Below, piece after piece: positions 8,235-15,597 of a stretch of 33,845 bases of DNA. Source of the stretch: Rhodococcus yananensis (GTDB lineage: Bacteria; Actinomycetota; Actinomycetes; Mycobacteriales; Mycobacteriaceae); contig NZ_JAIYEP010000051.1 in assembly GCF_020515525.1 (NCBI RefSeq), positions 1 to 33,845 on the forward strand, given 5' to 3'. Each line of letters opens with the position of its first letter. The first letter of the stretch is position 1. The notes under the pieces are model-generated. The model did no database searches, was not told the DNA's origin, and saw only the letters and a list, made by a program, of their open reading frames with translations. The position numbers were made by a program, and so were the translations under genes.

Positions 8235-9898
8235 CGGCCACGGATATCCCCGCCTCCGCCGCGGCGTCGGGGCCGCCGAAGCAGGGTCCGTTCGGGCGCG
8301 GGCTCGCGCTGCTGCGCAACACCTGGCGTGGGCTCACGTCGATGCGCACCGCCTTGGTGCTGCTGTTCCTGCTCGCGCTCGCCGCGATCCCCGGGGCGCT
8401 GCTGCCGCAGCGCAGCCTGAACACGCAGAAGGTCGACGAGTACATCGCCGCCCGCCCCACACTGGGACGGTTGATGGACCGGGTCGAGTTGTTCGACGTG
8501 TTCGGCAGCGTCTGGTTCACCGCGATCTACGTGCTGCTGTTCGTCTCCCTCATCGGGTGCATCCTGCCGCGCTGCGTCGAATACTTCCACGCGTTGCGGG
8601 CGCGTCCCGTTGCGGCGCCGCGCAACCTGTCGCGGTTGCCGCACCACGTCACCACCGAGGTCGACGAGACCCCCGACGAGTCCATCACCCGGGTGCGGAG
8701 CGAACTGCGCGGGTGGCGCGTCGAACGGCGTGACGGAGGGCCCCGCGCGAGGGACGGGGAGATCACGCTCTCCGCGGAGAAGGGGTATCTGCGCGAAGCC
8801 GGTAATCTCGTCTTCCACGTCTCGCTCGTCGCATTGCTCGCCGCGGTCGCGATCGGCAAGCTGATCGGCTACGAGGGGCAGCGCATCCTCGTCGCCGACG
8901 GCGAGGAGTTCTGCACCACGTCACCGGCGTCCTTCGACTCGTTCCGTGCCGGGCTCGAACTCGACGGCACCGGACTGACCCCGATGTGTATCCGCGTGCA
9001 CGACTTCGAGGCCGACTACCTCGACACCGGTCAAGCGGAGATGTTCACCTCGAACATCGAGTACCAGTTCGGTGAGGACCTCACGACCGGCACGTGGCGC
9101 AGTGCGCAGCTGAAGGTCAACCATCCGCTGCGGGTCGGTCATGACCGGGTCTATCTGCAGGGGCACGGATACGCGCCGATCTTCACGGTGACCTGGCCGA
9201 ACGGGGAGACCCGGACCGAACGGATCCAGTGGGCTCCCGACGATGCGACGACGTTCCTGAGCAGCGGCGTGATGCGGTTCGATCCGCCGGGCGGAATGTT
9301 CCCCGACGCGGATGAGCGGCGACGCAACCAGATCGCCATCGAAGGCCTGTTCGCGCCGACCGCGTCGTTCGACGGCACGCTGCTCTCGTCGATCTTCCCG
9401 GACATGCTCGACCCGGCGGTCGCGATCGATATCTACAAGGGCGACGCCGGTCTCGACACGGGCAGCCCGCAGTCGTTGTTCTCCCTCAACGGGGAACTGA
9501 TCAATCAGGGTCGTCTCGTCAAGCAGGACCGTGTGAACCTGAAGCCGGGGGAGAGCACGACACTGCCGGACGGCACGGTGGTGCGGTTCGACGGCGCGGT
9601 CGACTTCGTGAACCTGCAGGTGTCGCACGATCCGTCGCAGATGTGGGTTCTCGTCGCGGCCGTCACGATGATGGCGGGCCTGCTCGGGTCCCTCGTCGTC
9701 AAACGTCGCAGGATCTGGGTGCGCGTGTACCCGGCGGGTACAGTGGCCGAGGGTGAACGACGAACCGTAGTAGAACTCGGTGGTCTCGCGCGGACCGATC
9801 AGGCCGGGTGGGGAGACGAGTTCGACAGGCTGGTCGAACGACTGCTCGGTGACGATGCCCGGCACGAACCGGCTACGCGGGAGAACAGGAAATCATGA
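8231..9898 (+). CDS. resB: System II cytochrome c synthase subunit ResB (CcsA-partner)
   Basis: ResB pairs with the CcsB/ResC protein to deliver haem and attach it to apocytochrome c on the outer face. The 555-residue product has three helices in the first 220 residues (including ALVLLFLLALAAIPGALLPQR and FTAIYVLLFVSLIGCILPR), a large extracytoplasmic domain (about 225-470), and a final helix (WVLVAAVTMMAGLLGSLVV). The TTG start at 8231 is inferred from the TTGA overlap with ccdA; no nearby ATG or GTG would keep the full conserved N-terminus. Its stop overlaps the next ATG. It is Rv0528-like. Confidence 0.94.
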   Translation: MTATDIPASAAASGPPKQGPFGRGLALLRNTWRGLTSMRTALVLLFLLALAAIPGALLPQRSLNTQKVDEYIAARPTLGRLMDRVELFDVFGSVWFTAIYVLLFVSLIGCILPRCVEYFHALRARPVAAPRNLSRLPHHVTTEVDETPDESITRVRSELRGWRVERRDGGPRARDGEITLSAEKGYLREAGNLVFHVSLVALLAAVAIGKLIGYEGQRILVADGEEFCTTSPASFDSFRAGLELDGTGLTPMCIRVHDFEADYLDTGQAEMFTSNIEYQFGEDLTTGTWRSAQLKVNHPLRVGHDRVYLQGHGYAPIFTVTWPNGETRTERIQWAPDDATTFLSSGVMRFDPPGGMFPDADERRRNQIAIEGLFAPTASFDGTLLSSIFPDMLDPAVAIDIYKGDAGLDTGSPQSLFSLNGELINQGRLVKQDRVNLKPGESTTLPDGTVVRFDGAVDFVNLQVSHDPSQMWVLVAAVTMMAGLLGSLVVKRRRIWVRVYPAGTVAEGERRTVVELGGLARTDQAGWGDEFDRLVERLLGDDARHEPATRENRKS

Positions 9899-10893
9899 GT
9901 CTCAACGACACACTGGCCCGGTACAGCGACTGGACGTTCGAAGCCGGCTTCGCGGTCCTCGTGCTGGCGCTGATCCTGCTGGTGTCCGAGTACGCCACGT
10001 ACCGGTCGCGGGTCGTCGCCGAGCGTGAACTCGCGGCGACAGGCGCGAGCGCCTCGGTGGGTGCAGGCACGGGCGGTGCGAGCACCGCGCTCGTCGACGG
10101 TCCGGGCCGGGTCGATGCGGCGCCCGGCCGGCCGCTCTCGGAACGTCTCGGCAACATGGGCCGCGCGCTCGTCGTCGTGGTCGCGGCACTTCTGGTGTCG
10201 TCGATCGTGTTGCGGGGGTTCGCCACCGAACGGTTCCCGCTCGGAAACATGTACGAGTTCGTCGCGATGGCGTGCGCGGCCGCGATCGTGTTCGGGCTGG
10301 TGGCGCTCCGGAAGCCGGCGTACCGCACCCTGTGGGTGTTCCTCCTGTTCCCGGTCCTGGTGCTGATGTTCCTGGCTGCGACGGTGCTGTACGCGGATGC
10401 CGCGCCTGTCGTGCCCGCCCTGCAGTCGTTCTGGTTGCCGATCCACGTGACGATCATCAGTGTGGGCAGCGGCATCTTCCTCGTCGCCGGTGCGGCGAGC
10501 GTCCTGTTCCTCATGCGGCTGCGTCAGCCGCGCGGTGAGGAGCGGGGTGTGCTGGGGCGGATCTGCAGGTTGCTGCCCGATGCGGAGACGCTCGACCGTC
10601 TCGCGTACCGCACCACGATCATCGCTTTCCCGCTGTTCGGTGTGGGGATCATTCTCGGCGCGATCTGGGCGGAGGCGGCGTGGGGTCGTTTCTGGGGCTG
10701 GGACCCGAAGGAGACGGTCTCGTTCATCACGTGGGTGATCTACGCCGCCTATCTGCATGCGCGTGCGACATCGGGGTGGCGGAACACGCGTGCCGCGTGG
10801 ATCAACATCGCCGGGTTCGTGGCGATGCTGTTCAACCTGTTCATCATCAACATGGTGGTGTCGGGTCTGCACTCCTACGCCGGCCTGAACTGA
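9895..10893 (+). CDS. ccsB: Cytochrome c maturation protein CcsB (ResC type, WWD domain)
   Basis: This 332-residue membrane protein handles haem in System II cytochrome c assembly. It has about eight helices and the tryptophan-rich haem-handling motif WGRFWGWDPKE (263-273). Candidate haem-ligand histidines are H184 (LPIHVTI), H288 (AYLHARA) and H326 (GLHSYAG), as in the HemolysinC/CcsA family. A variable Ala/Gly-rich loop (49-80) separates the first helix from the core. The ATG overlaps the resB stop (ATGA). It ends the five-gene operon and corresponds to Rv0529 (ccsA in M. tuberculosis naming). Confidence 0.95.
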   Translation: MSLNDTLARYSDWTFEAGFAVLVLALILLVSEYATYRSRVVAERELAATGASASVGAGTGGASTALVDGPGRVDAAPGRPLSERLGNMGRALVVVVAALLVSSIVLRGFATERFPLGNMYEFVAMACAAAIVFGLVALRKPAYRTLWVFLLFPVLVLMFLAATVLYADAAPVVPALQSFWLPIHVTIISVGSGIFLVAGAASVLFLMRLRQPRGEERGVLGRICRLLPDAETLDRLAYRTTIIAFPLFGVGIILGAIWAEAAWGRFWGWDPKETVSFITWVIYAAYLHARATSGWRNTRAAWINIAGFVAMLFNLFIINMVVSGLHSYAGLN

Positions 10894-10962
10894 TCCTGCT
10901 ATCGTCTCGGCGTCGTGGCGAGAGGGCGTCGCGGCGAGGTCCGAGAGAGTGGGGGACGGGTG

Positions 10963-11955
10963 ATGGCCGGGAGCGCGGGACCGGGGCCGGCGGGCGGGGA
11001 TCCCTCGGCGCAGGATCTCGATTCGTCGTTGTTGTTGCGTCGCGTCACGTCGCCGCCACGCGGCGGCTGGCGACGGGCACTGTTCCGGGCGACCGCCGGG
11101 CGGATCGATGTGGGTGAGGGTGCTCGCGAAGTCCGTCGCCGTGAGCTCGTCGACACCGTCACCGCGCCGCTGAACGGTTGCTACCGGATCGCGCTGCTCA
11201 GTTTGAAGGGCGGGGTCGGGAAGACGACGACGACCGCGACGCTGGGTTCGACCTTCGCGGCGTTGCGGGGCGACCGGGTCATCGCGGTGGATGCCAACCC
11301 CGACCGTGGGACGTTGAGCCAGAAGGTGCCGGCGGAGACGTCGGCCACGGTGCGCACTTTGCTACGCGACGAGGGTTTCGTGGACACGTACGCCGACGTG
11401 CGCGCGTACACGTCGCAGAACTCGCATCGGCTGGAGGTGCTGGCGTCCGACGCAGACCCGGCGGTGTCGGAGGCGTTCAGTGCCCGGGACTACGAGCGCA
11501 CGCTGGGCCTGCTGGAACGCTTCTACAGCATCGTCCTGACCGACTGCGGGACCGGTCTGATGCACTCGGCGATGCGGTCGATTCTGGAGAACGCGGATGC
11601 GCTGGTCGTGATCAGTTCGGGGTCGGTCGACGGGGCGCGGAGCGCATCGGCCACCCTCGATTGGCTCGACGCGCACGGATACCGGAATCTGGTGGCCGAG
11701 TCGGTGGCCGTGGTGAATGCGGTCCGTCCGAGGTCGGGAAAGGTCGACATCGACCGTGTGGTGGGGCATTTCGACCAGCGGTGCCGCGCCGTCCAGCTGT
11801 TGCCGTTCGACCCTCATCTCGAGGAGGGCGCCGAAGTGGATCTCGCGCGCCTGCAGCCCGGCACCCGCCGGGCCCTGCTCGAGTTGGCGGCGGCGGTGGC
11901 GGGGGATTTCGGCAGGCCACCGCGCCGCGTCGACAGTCAGTCGCCGGTGTCCTGA
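10963..11955 (+). CDS. Orphan MinD/ParA-like P-loop ATPase
   Basis: The 330-residue protein has a variable N-terminal region (1-70) and a deviant Walker A motif KGGVGKTTT (82-90), followed by VDANPD (109-114) and a DCGTGL switch segment, which define the SIMIBI MinD/ParA class. The lysine-rich start of the motif is the dimerisation-type signature lysine. No ParB, MinC or centromere-like repeats are nearby, so a chromosome-partition role is not supported; related actinobacterial proteins work with secretion or membrane systems. ATG 10963 has GGGGGA upstream; GTG 10915 is an in-frame alternative 16 codons earlier, 9 nt after a possible -10 TATCGT (10900-10905). It is in the place of Rv0530. Confidence 0.85.
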   Translation: MAGSAGPGPAGGDPSAQDLDSSLLLRRVTSPPRGGWRRALFRATAGRIDVGEGAREVRRRELVDTVTAPLNGCYRIALLSLKGGVGKTTTTATLGSTFAALRGDRVIAVDANPDRGTLSQKVPAETSATVRTLLRDEGFVDTYADVRAYTSQNSHRLEVLASDADPAVSEAFSARDYERTLGLLERFYSIVLTDCGTGLMHSAMRSILENADALVVISSGSVDGARSASATLDWLDAHGYRNLVAESVAVVNAVRPRSGKVDIDRVVGHFDQRCRAVQLLPFDPHLEEGAEVDLARLQPGTRRALLELAAAVAGDFGRPPRRVDSQSPVS

Positions 11956-12137
11956 TCGGGTCCGGGTGTGCCGTCGGTGCGGCGGCGGTGCACCTCTCGG
12001 TCGACCTGCCACAGGAATTCGGGGTCGTCGTCCGGTCCGAGGACGCGCGACGGTGGTTGCCGCAGGCTCGGACCGAAGCCCTTCCACAGCAGGACGACGA
12101 GTGTCACCGCACCGATGAGTGCCAGCAGATAGAGCAC
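11937..12137 (-). CDS. Small single-span membrane protein with acidic GPDDDPEF motif
   Basis: The 66-residue product has one N-terminal helix (LYLLALIGAVTLVVLLW) and a soluble tail containing GPDDDPEFLWQVDREVHRRR. I recall similar short proteins with a GPDDDPEF motif in related actinobacteria; the function is unknown. I placed the start at GTG 12137 because AGGAGG lies 6 nt upstream; a longer frame from 12182 would put that ribosome site inside the coding sequence. Its 3' end overlaps the end of the convergent MinD-like gene by 19 bp, so the pair could be expressed antagonistically at the RNA level. Confidence 0.7.
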   Translation of the reverse strand: MLYLLALIGAVTLVVLLWKGFGPSLRQPPSRVLGPDDDPEFLWQVDREVHRRRTDGTPGPDQDTGD

Positions 12138-12299
12138 GATGCACCTCCTGACCGTGGGCACGCGCCGCCGGGACGACGGCATCGTGCTGCCCTGATCACT
12201 CCAGTCTAGGTGCCCGGGTGCGGTGTGACAGCGCGCCGGTCGGTTCGGTGTCGAACTGCCGGTGTCGAGCGGCGCGGATCCGGGTGTCCCGGTGAGGCC

Positions 12300-12509
12300 T
12301 CAGCGGGTGGCTTCGGTGGTGAGTGAGCGCAGCAGCGCGAGAACTTCGGACTCGCGGAATCGGCGGTGGCCGCCGGGGGTGCGCAGCGAACCCAGTCGGC
12401 CTGCGTGGGCCCATCGGGTGACCGTCTTGGGGTCGACGTGGAAGAGTGCAGCGACCTGGCCGGGTGTGAGCAGGGATTCTTTTGCGCCGTTGAAGGTGGG
12501 TGCGCTCAT
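12300..12509 (-). CDS. BldC/MerR-like small DNA-binding regulator
   Basis: The 69-residue protein is almost entirely a winged helix-turn-helix of the BldC/excisionase type: LLTPGQVAALFHVDPKTVTRWAHAGRLGSLRTPGGHRRF, then a short helix ESEVLALLRSL. BldC proteins in Streptomyces bind direct repeats cooperatively and control developmental genes; homologues occur across actinobacteria. ATG 12509 has GGGAGGA at about 8-nt spacing. Its 5' region contains five tandem 15-bp repeats (12530-12603), a plausible self-binding site given BldC's preference for direct repeats. The upstream in-frame extension is repeat-encoded and rejected. Confidence 0.88.
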   Translation of the reverse strand: MSAPTFNGAKESLLTPGQVAALFHVDPKTVTRWAHAGRLGSLRTPGGHRRFRESEVLALLRSLTTEATR

Positions 12510-12529
12510 CGTGAGTGTCCTCCCGGTTG

Positions 12530-12603
12530 TTCTGTCGTGATCGGTTCTGTCGTGATCGGTTCTGTTGTGATCGGTTCTGTTGTGATCGGTTTGTCGTGAT
12601 CGG
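12530..12603. repeat. Five tandem 15-bp repeats upstream of the bldC-like gene
   Basis: The unit TTCTGTCGTGATCGG occurs at 12530-12544 and 12545-12559. With a C-to-T change (TTCTGTTGTGATCGG) it recurs at 12560-12574 and 12575-12589, and a 14-nt version ends at 12603. It lies 20 nt upstream of the bldC-like start codon, within the 291-bp gap between divergent genes (12510-12800). The rest of that gap holds an AT-richer patch (about 12660-12720) where promoters could lie, but I see no clear -35/-10 pair for the bldC-like gene. Confidence 0.9.
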
Positions 12604-12788
12604 GGTGTTCGATCGGGTTGTCCTTCGCCATGGTGGCACCGAACCCCCCGGTTGCTCGAACGGTCTACGGTTGGTAAAGCGGAAGTAATGGACAAATCGG
12701 ACGGGTGTCCGGTTTGTTGCGCGGGTGATGCGTGGGCGTCCCGGTGTGGTCCGTGCGGCACTCCCGGTCCGGTGTTCGACGACCCGGT

Positions 12789-12794
12789 TACCCT
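12789..12794 (+). promoter_or_regulatory. -10 element of the DUF4229 gene (leaderless)
   Basis: TACCCT is followed by 6 nt and GTG 12801. The spacing suggests a leaderless transcript, although GGAA in the 6-nt gap could act as a weak, close ribosome site. No convincing -35 is visible. Confidence 0.4.
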
Positions 12795-12800
12795 GGAACG

Positions 12801-13163
12801 GTGAGCGATGAACACCGGATTGACGCGTCTGATACCCCCGCCGGGTCGCGGCGAAACCTCCCCGCCGCGGACGGAGCGGGAACCGGCGGTCTCGTCCGGG
12901 ACGTGGCGCTGTACTCACTCGCCCGCCTCGCGCTCGTCGTCGTGCTCGCGGCGGCCGTCCTGTACGTGCCGCGTGCCTTCGGCGTGGACATCCCGTTGCT
13001 CGTCGCCGTGCTGTTCGCCGTCCTGATCGCGTTGCCCGTCTCGCTCGTGGTGTTCGCGCCGCTGCGTCGCCGGGTCAACGAGGGCATCGCCACCGTCGAC
13101 GCGCGCCGGCGTCTCGCCCGTGAAGACCTCGAGGGGCGCCTGCGGGGTGAGGACGGACGGTGA
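12801..13163 (+). CDS. DUF4229 two-helix membrane protein
   Basis: The 120-residue protein has a polar N-terminus (1-35), two membrane helices (about 37-57, [21 protein letters not shown], and 62-84, [23 protein letters not shown]), then a basic and charged cytoplasmic helix [28 protein letters not shown]. This is the pattern of the actinobacterial DUF4229 family; its function is unknown. The GTG start is 6 nt after a TACCCT hexamer. The stop overlaps the GTG of the next gene (GTGA), so the two are co-translated. Confidence 0.85.
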   Translation: MSDEHRIDASDTPAGSRRNLPAADGAGTGGLVRDVALYSLARLALVVVLAAAVLYVPRAFGVDIPLLVAVLFAVLIALPVSLVVFAPLRRRVNEGIATVDARRRLAREDLEGRLRGEDGR

Positions 13164-14269
13164 GTGCCGACGCTTCCGGCACCATCGACCGCAGTGCGTC
13201 GCGGGACTGGGTCGACAACGCCGTCCGATTGATCGAGGCGGACGCGCAACGCAGCGCCGACACGCACCTGCTGCGGTACCCGCTGCCCGCCGAGTGGAAC
13301 GTCGATCTGTATCTCAAGGACGAGTCCACCCACGTCACGGGCAGTCTCAAGCATCGACTCGCGCGCTCGCTGTTCCTGTACGCGCTGTGCAACGGTGCGA
13401 TCCGGGAGGACACGCCGATCATCGAGGCGTCCTCGGGATCGACCGCGGTGAGCGAGGCGTACTTCGCGCACCTGCTCGGGCTCGAGTTCGTCGCGGTGGT
13501 GCCCCGGCGGACATCGCCCGCGAAAGTCGCGCTGATCGAGGCCCAGGGGGGTCGCTGTCACTACATCGATCGGCCACCCGAGATCTACAGCGAAGCGCAA
13601 CGGCTCGCCGACGAGCTCGGCGGCTGCTATCTCGACCAGTTCACCAACGCGGAACGGGCCACCGACTGGCGCGGGAACAACAACATCGCCGAGAGCGTCT
13701 TCTCGCAGATGCGGCTCGAGCGATTCCCCGTGCCGGACTGGATCGTCGTGGGGGCGGGCACCGGTGGCACCAGCGCGACGATCGGCCGCTACATCCGGTA
13801 CCGACGGCACGCGACCCGGTTGGCCGTGGTCGATCCGGAGGGGTCGGCCTTCTTCGGTGGCTACGAGACGGGCGCTCCCGACTACGAGACGGGCCTGCCG
13901 TCACGGATCGAGGGTATCGGGCGGCCGAGGGTGGAACCGTCGTTCGAGCCGCGGGTGGTGGACCGCATGATCCGGGTTCCCGACGCCGCGTCGATCGCGG
14001 CGATGCGATTCGGCAGCGCCGCGCTCGGTCGCCGGGTGGGCGGGTCGACGGGAACGAACCTGTGGGGTGCGTTCGGCCTGATCGGCGACATGCTCGCGGA
14101 GGGGCGCCGCGGCAGCGTCGTGACACTGCTGTGCGACGGCGGCGAACGGTATTCGGACACGTACTACGCGGACGAGTGGGTGGCGGCGGAGGGGCTGGAT
14201 CTCACCGGCCCGAACGAGGTGCTCGAGACCTTCGTCCGCACCGGGAAGTGGGTCGATTCGGCGGGCTGA
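13160..14269 (+). CDS. PLP-dependent cysteine synthase-family enzyme, Cds1-like L-cysteine desulfhydrase
   Basis: The 369-residue protein has the fold type II PLP layout: PLP lysine K64 in [12 protein letters not shown], substrate loop [10 protein letters not shown] (91-100), and the phosphate-binding GTGGTSA (200-206). The SLKHR context and the longer C-terminus resemble M. tuberculosis Cds1 (Rv3684), which releases H2S, pyruvate and ammonia from cysteine, more than CysK or CysM. There is no serine acetyltransferase gene nearby, which also speaks against a biosynthetic role. GTG 13160 overlaps the DUF4229 stop. The substrate remains an inference. Confidence 0.82.
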   Translation: MSADASGTIDRSASRDWVDNAVRLIEADAQRSADTHLLRYPLPAEWNVDLYLKDESTHVTGSLKHRLARSLFLYALCNGAIREDTPIIEASSGSTAVSEAYFAHLLGLEFVAVVPRRTSPAKVALIEAQGGRCHYIDRPPEIYSEAQRLADELGGCYLDQFTNAERATDWRGNNNIAESVFSQMRLERFPVPDWIVVGAGTGGTSATIGRYIRYRRHATRLAVVDPEGSAFFGGYETGAPDYETGLPSRIEGIGRPRVEPSFEPRVVDRMIRVPDAASIAAMRFGSAALGRRVGGSTGTNLWGAFGLIGDMLAEGRRGSVVTLLCDGGERYSDTYYADEWVAAEGLDLTGPNEVLETFVRTGKWVDSAG

Positions 14270-14272
14270 GCC

Positions 14273-14297
14273 GCGGGCCGGACTTCCGGCGGCCCGC
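14273..14297 (+). terminator. GC-rich hairpin after the Cds1-like gene
   Basis: GCGGGCC (14273-14279) pairs with GGCCCGC (14291-14297) and encloses an inner CCGG-ACTT-CCGG stem. It begins just after the stop codon and has no T-run, so it is a possible intrinsic or Rho-assisted terminator separating this gene from the HTH/Clp-N unit. Confidence 0.4.
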
Positions 14298-14305
14298 ACC
14301 CGCCA

Positions 14306-14337
14306 CCTCGGGCGTCAACACGTGTTGACGCCCGAGG
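14306..14337. promoter_or_regulatory. 32-bp perfect palindrome (operator 1 of the HTH/Clp-N unit)
   Basis: The sequence is self-complementary from 14306 to 14337, centred between 14321 and 14322, with the core GTCAACACGTGTTGAC at 14314-14329. Its right half carries the -35 TTGACG. A second site sharing GTCAA-N6-TTGAC lies 27 bp downstream. No T-run follows, so an operator is more likely than a terminator. Confidence 0.75.
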
Positions 14338-14353
14338 GTTGTCAATGTATGTT
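14325..14353 (+). promoter_or_regulatory. Promoter of the HTH/Clp-N unit (leaderless)
   Basis: TTGACG (14325-14330), a 17-nt spacer and TATGTT (14348-14353) make the best promoter in the window. The ATG at 14360 is 6 nt beyond the -10, so the mRNA should begin at the start codon. Both hexamers are embedded in the GTCAA-N6-TTGAC sites. Confidence 0.7.
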
Positions 14354-14356
14354 GAC
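14341..14356. promoter_or_regulatory. Operator 2 of the HTH/Clp-N unit
   Basis: GTCAATGTATGTTGAC repeats the GTCAA-N6-TTGAC pattern of the palindrome at 14314-14329 with a different 6-bp centre. It covers the -10 and the predicted transcription start, which favours repression, perhaps by the small HTH protein encoded directly downstream. Confidence 0.6.
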
Positions 14357-14359
14357 GAC

Positions 14360-14575
14360 ATGAACGATGCGACCACGCTTGCCGCCTCGGCTACGAGCCC
14401 CGATCCCGCCGAAGGGCTGCGCGCCGTGCGCGCACTGCGGCGCCTCCTCGACCGTCTCGAGACGGTGCAGGTCGAGAACGCCCGTCACCAGGGCTGGTCC
14501 TGGCAGGCGATCGCGGACGCGCTCGCGGTGAGCAAACAGGCGGTCCACCAGAAATACAACCGGAAGCGCGGGTAG
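14360..14575 (+). CDS. Small helix-turn-helix protein paired with a Clp-N protein
   Basis: The 71-residue protein has an N-terminal helix (LRAVRALRRLLDRLETVQVENAR) and a C-terminal HTH, GWSWQAIADALAVSKQAVHQKYNRK, of a sigma-like or Xre-like kind. It resembles small HTH proteins found next to Clp N-domain proteins in other actinobacteria. ATG 14360 was chosen over ATGs at 14339 and 14345 because it lies 6 nt after the TATGTT -10, so the earlier codons would not be transcribed. Only 3 nt separate it from the Clp-N gene. I infer that it binds the two GTCAA-N6-TTGAC sites and controls its own operon. Confidence 0.82.
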   Translation: MNDATTLAASATSPDPAEGLRAVRALRRLLDRLETVQVENARHQGWSWQAIADALAVSKQAVHQKYNRKRG

Positions 14576-14578
14576 ACC

Positions 14579-15145
14579 ATGTTCGAACGATTCACCGACG
14601 GTGCCCGTGCGGCGGTCGTGGCCGCGCAGACCGAAGCGGTCCGCGCCCACACCGACCGGATCACCGGCGCCCACCTCCTGCTCGGTGTGCTCGTCGCCGA
14701 CGAATCGTTGCGCACCGCACTCGCCGACGTCGGGCTCACCCCCGACGGGCTGCGCAGCGCTCTCGCCGGTCGCGCCGACGACCCCCTCGGCCCCGACGAC
14801 GCGAAGGCCCTCGAATCCATCGGTATCGACCTCGACGAGGTGCGGTCCCGGCTCGAGGCGTCCTTCGGCGACGGTGTCCTCGACCGTGCCACGCCCCCCG
14901 GGAAGAAGAGCCGACTCCAGAAGCTGTTCGGCGACCACGTCCCGTTCACGTCGGACGCCAAGGGCGCGCTGGAACTGGCCCTGCGTGAGGCCGTCGCCCG
15001 ACGGGAGAAGGCGATCCGGCCCGAACATCTCGCGCTCGGGGTGCTGCGCGGCGACGACCCGGCGACCGCGTCCCTGATCGACGCGCACGTGCCGCGGGCG
15101 ACACTGCGCCGGGTCCTCACGGACCGCCTCGATTCCGCTGCGTGA
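14579..15145 (+). CDS. Stand-alone Clp N-terminal domain protein
   Basis: The 188-residue product consists of two Clp-N repeats: MFERFTDGARAAVVAAQTEAVRAHTDRITGAHLLLGVL (1-38) and FTSDAKGALELALREAVARREKAIRPEHLALGVL (122-155), joined by a charged linker. There is no AAA+ ATPase module, so it cannot unfold proteins itself. Clp-N domains bind substrates or adaptors, so it may act as an adaptor, decoy or stress sensor for ClpC. It forms a two-gene unit with the upstream HTH protein. It is a whole protein with normal ends, not a broken clpC. Confidence 0.88.
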   Translation: MFERFTDGARAAVVAAQTEAVRAHTDRITGAHLLLGVLVADESLRTALADVGLTPDGLRSALAGRADDPLGPDDAKALESIGIDLDEVRSRLEASFGDGVLDRATPPGKKSRLQKLFGDHVPFTSDAKGALELALREAVARREKAIRPEHLALGVLRGDDPATASLIDAHVPRATLRRVLTDRLDSAA

Positions 15146-15185
15146 CGCGACGGGCGCGGGCACGCGTCGACCGGCGCGGGTGTGT

Positions 15186-15191
15186 CACAGT
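15186..15191 (+). promoter_or_regulatory. -10-like element of the YvlD-type gene
   Basis: CACAGT precedes ATG 15198 by 6 nt, the same distance as other likely leaderless starts in this window. No ribosome site at a useful spacing is present. The match to TANNNT is partial. Confidence 0.3.
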
Positions 15192-15197
15192 GTCAGG

Positions 15198-15587
15198 ATG
15201 ATTTCACTGATCCTGCGGTTGATCATCAACGCGGTCGGGTTGTGGCTCGCGGCGCGACTCGTCAGCGGCATCGTCCTCACCGGTGTCGACGGTGGTGAAT
15301 TCACGGTCGACACCGCGCTGGCCCTGCTGCTCGTGGCCCTGATCTTCACGGTGATCAACGCGCTGGTCAAACCGATCGTCAAGCTGCTGTCGCTGCCGCT
15401 GGTGATCCTGACCCTGGGCCTGTTCACCCTCGTCATCAACGCCCTGATGCTGTGGCTGACGTCGTGGGTGAGCGGCCAGATCGACGGTGCACTGTCGATC
15501 GACGGGTTCTGGGCGGCCTTCTGGGGTGCCGTCATCATCTCCATCGTCAACCTGGTGCTCGGGCTGATCGTGCCCGACCGCGACTGA
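15198..15587 (+). CDS. Four-helix membrane protein, YvlD / phage holin superfamily IV
   Basis: The 129-residue protein has four hydrophobic segments (about 2-24, 38-60, 62-88 and 100-125) and the family features NAVGLWLAARLVSGI, VNALVKPIVKLLSLPL-like (INALVKPIVKLLSLPLVILTLGLFTLVINALMLWL), and the final NLVLGLIVP. These proteins are widespread chromosomal membrane proteins; the holin name is historical and nothing phage-like is nearby. ATG 15198 matches the usual family start. The gene ends 10 nt before the end of convergent menA. Confidence 0.85.
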   Translation: MISLILRLIINAVGLWLAARLVSGIVLTGVDGGEFTVDTALALLLVALIFTVINALVKPIVKLLSLPLVILTLGLFTLVINALMLWLTSWVSGQIDGALSIDGFWAAFWGAVIISIVNLVLGLIVPDRD

Positions 15588-15597
15588 CCGCGGACCG

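Noticed and set aside
10963-11955. ParA-like gene as a plasmid or chromosome partition locus
   Set aside because: There is no ParB gene or parS-like palindrome nearby, and the surroundings are conserved core genes.
12300-12509. Excisionase-like HTH protein as part of an integrative element
   Set aside because: No integrase or attachment-site repeats are seen, and the sequence fits the chromosomal BldC family.
12530-12603. Tandem repeats considered as a CRISPR array
   Set aside because: Units are 15 bp and directly abut with no spacers, and no cas genes are present.
14306-14337. 32-bp palindrome considered as an intrinsic terminator for the upstream gene
   Set aside because: It has no loop beyond its centre and no T-run, carries the -35 of the next promoter, and its core recurs 27 bp downstream. 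A separate hairpin at 14273-14297 fits terminator duty better.
14579-15145. Clp-N protein as a truncated clpC/clpB pseudogene
   Set aside because: It has its own start, a normal stop, two intact Clp-N repeats and a conserved HTH partner, and there is no degraded ATPase sequence after it.
15198-15587. Phage holin-superfamily protein as evidence of a prophage
   Set aside because: This family is a common chromosomal membrane protein, and there are no phage structural, integrase or lysis genes near it.
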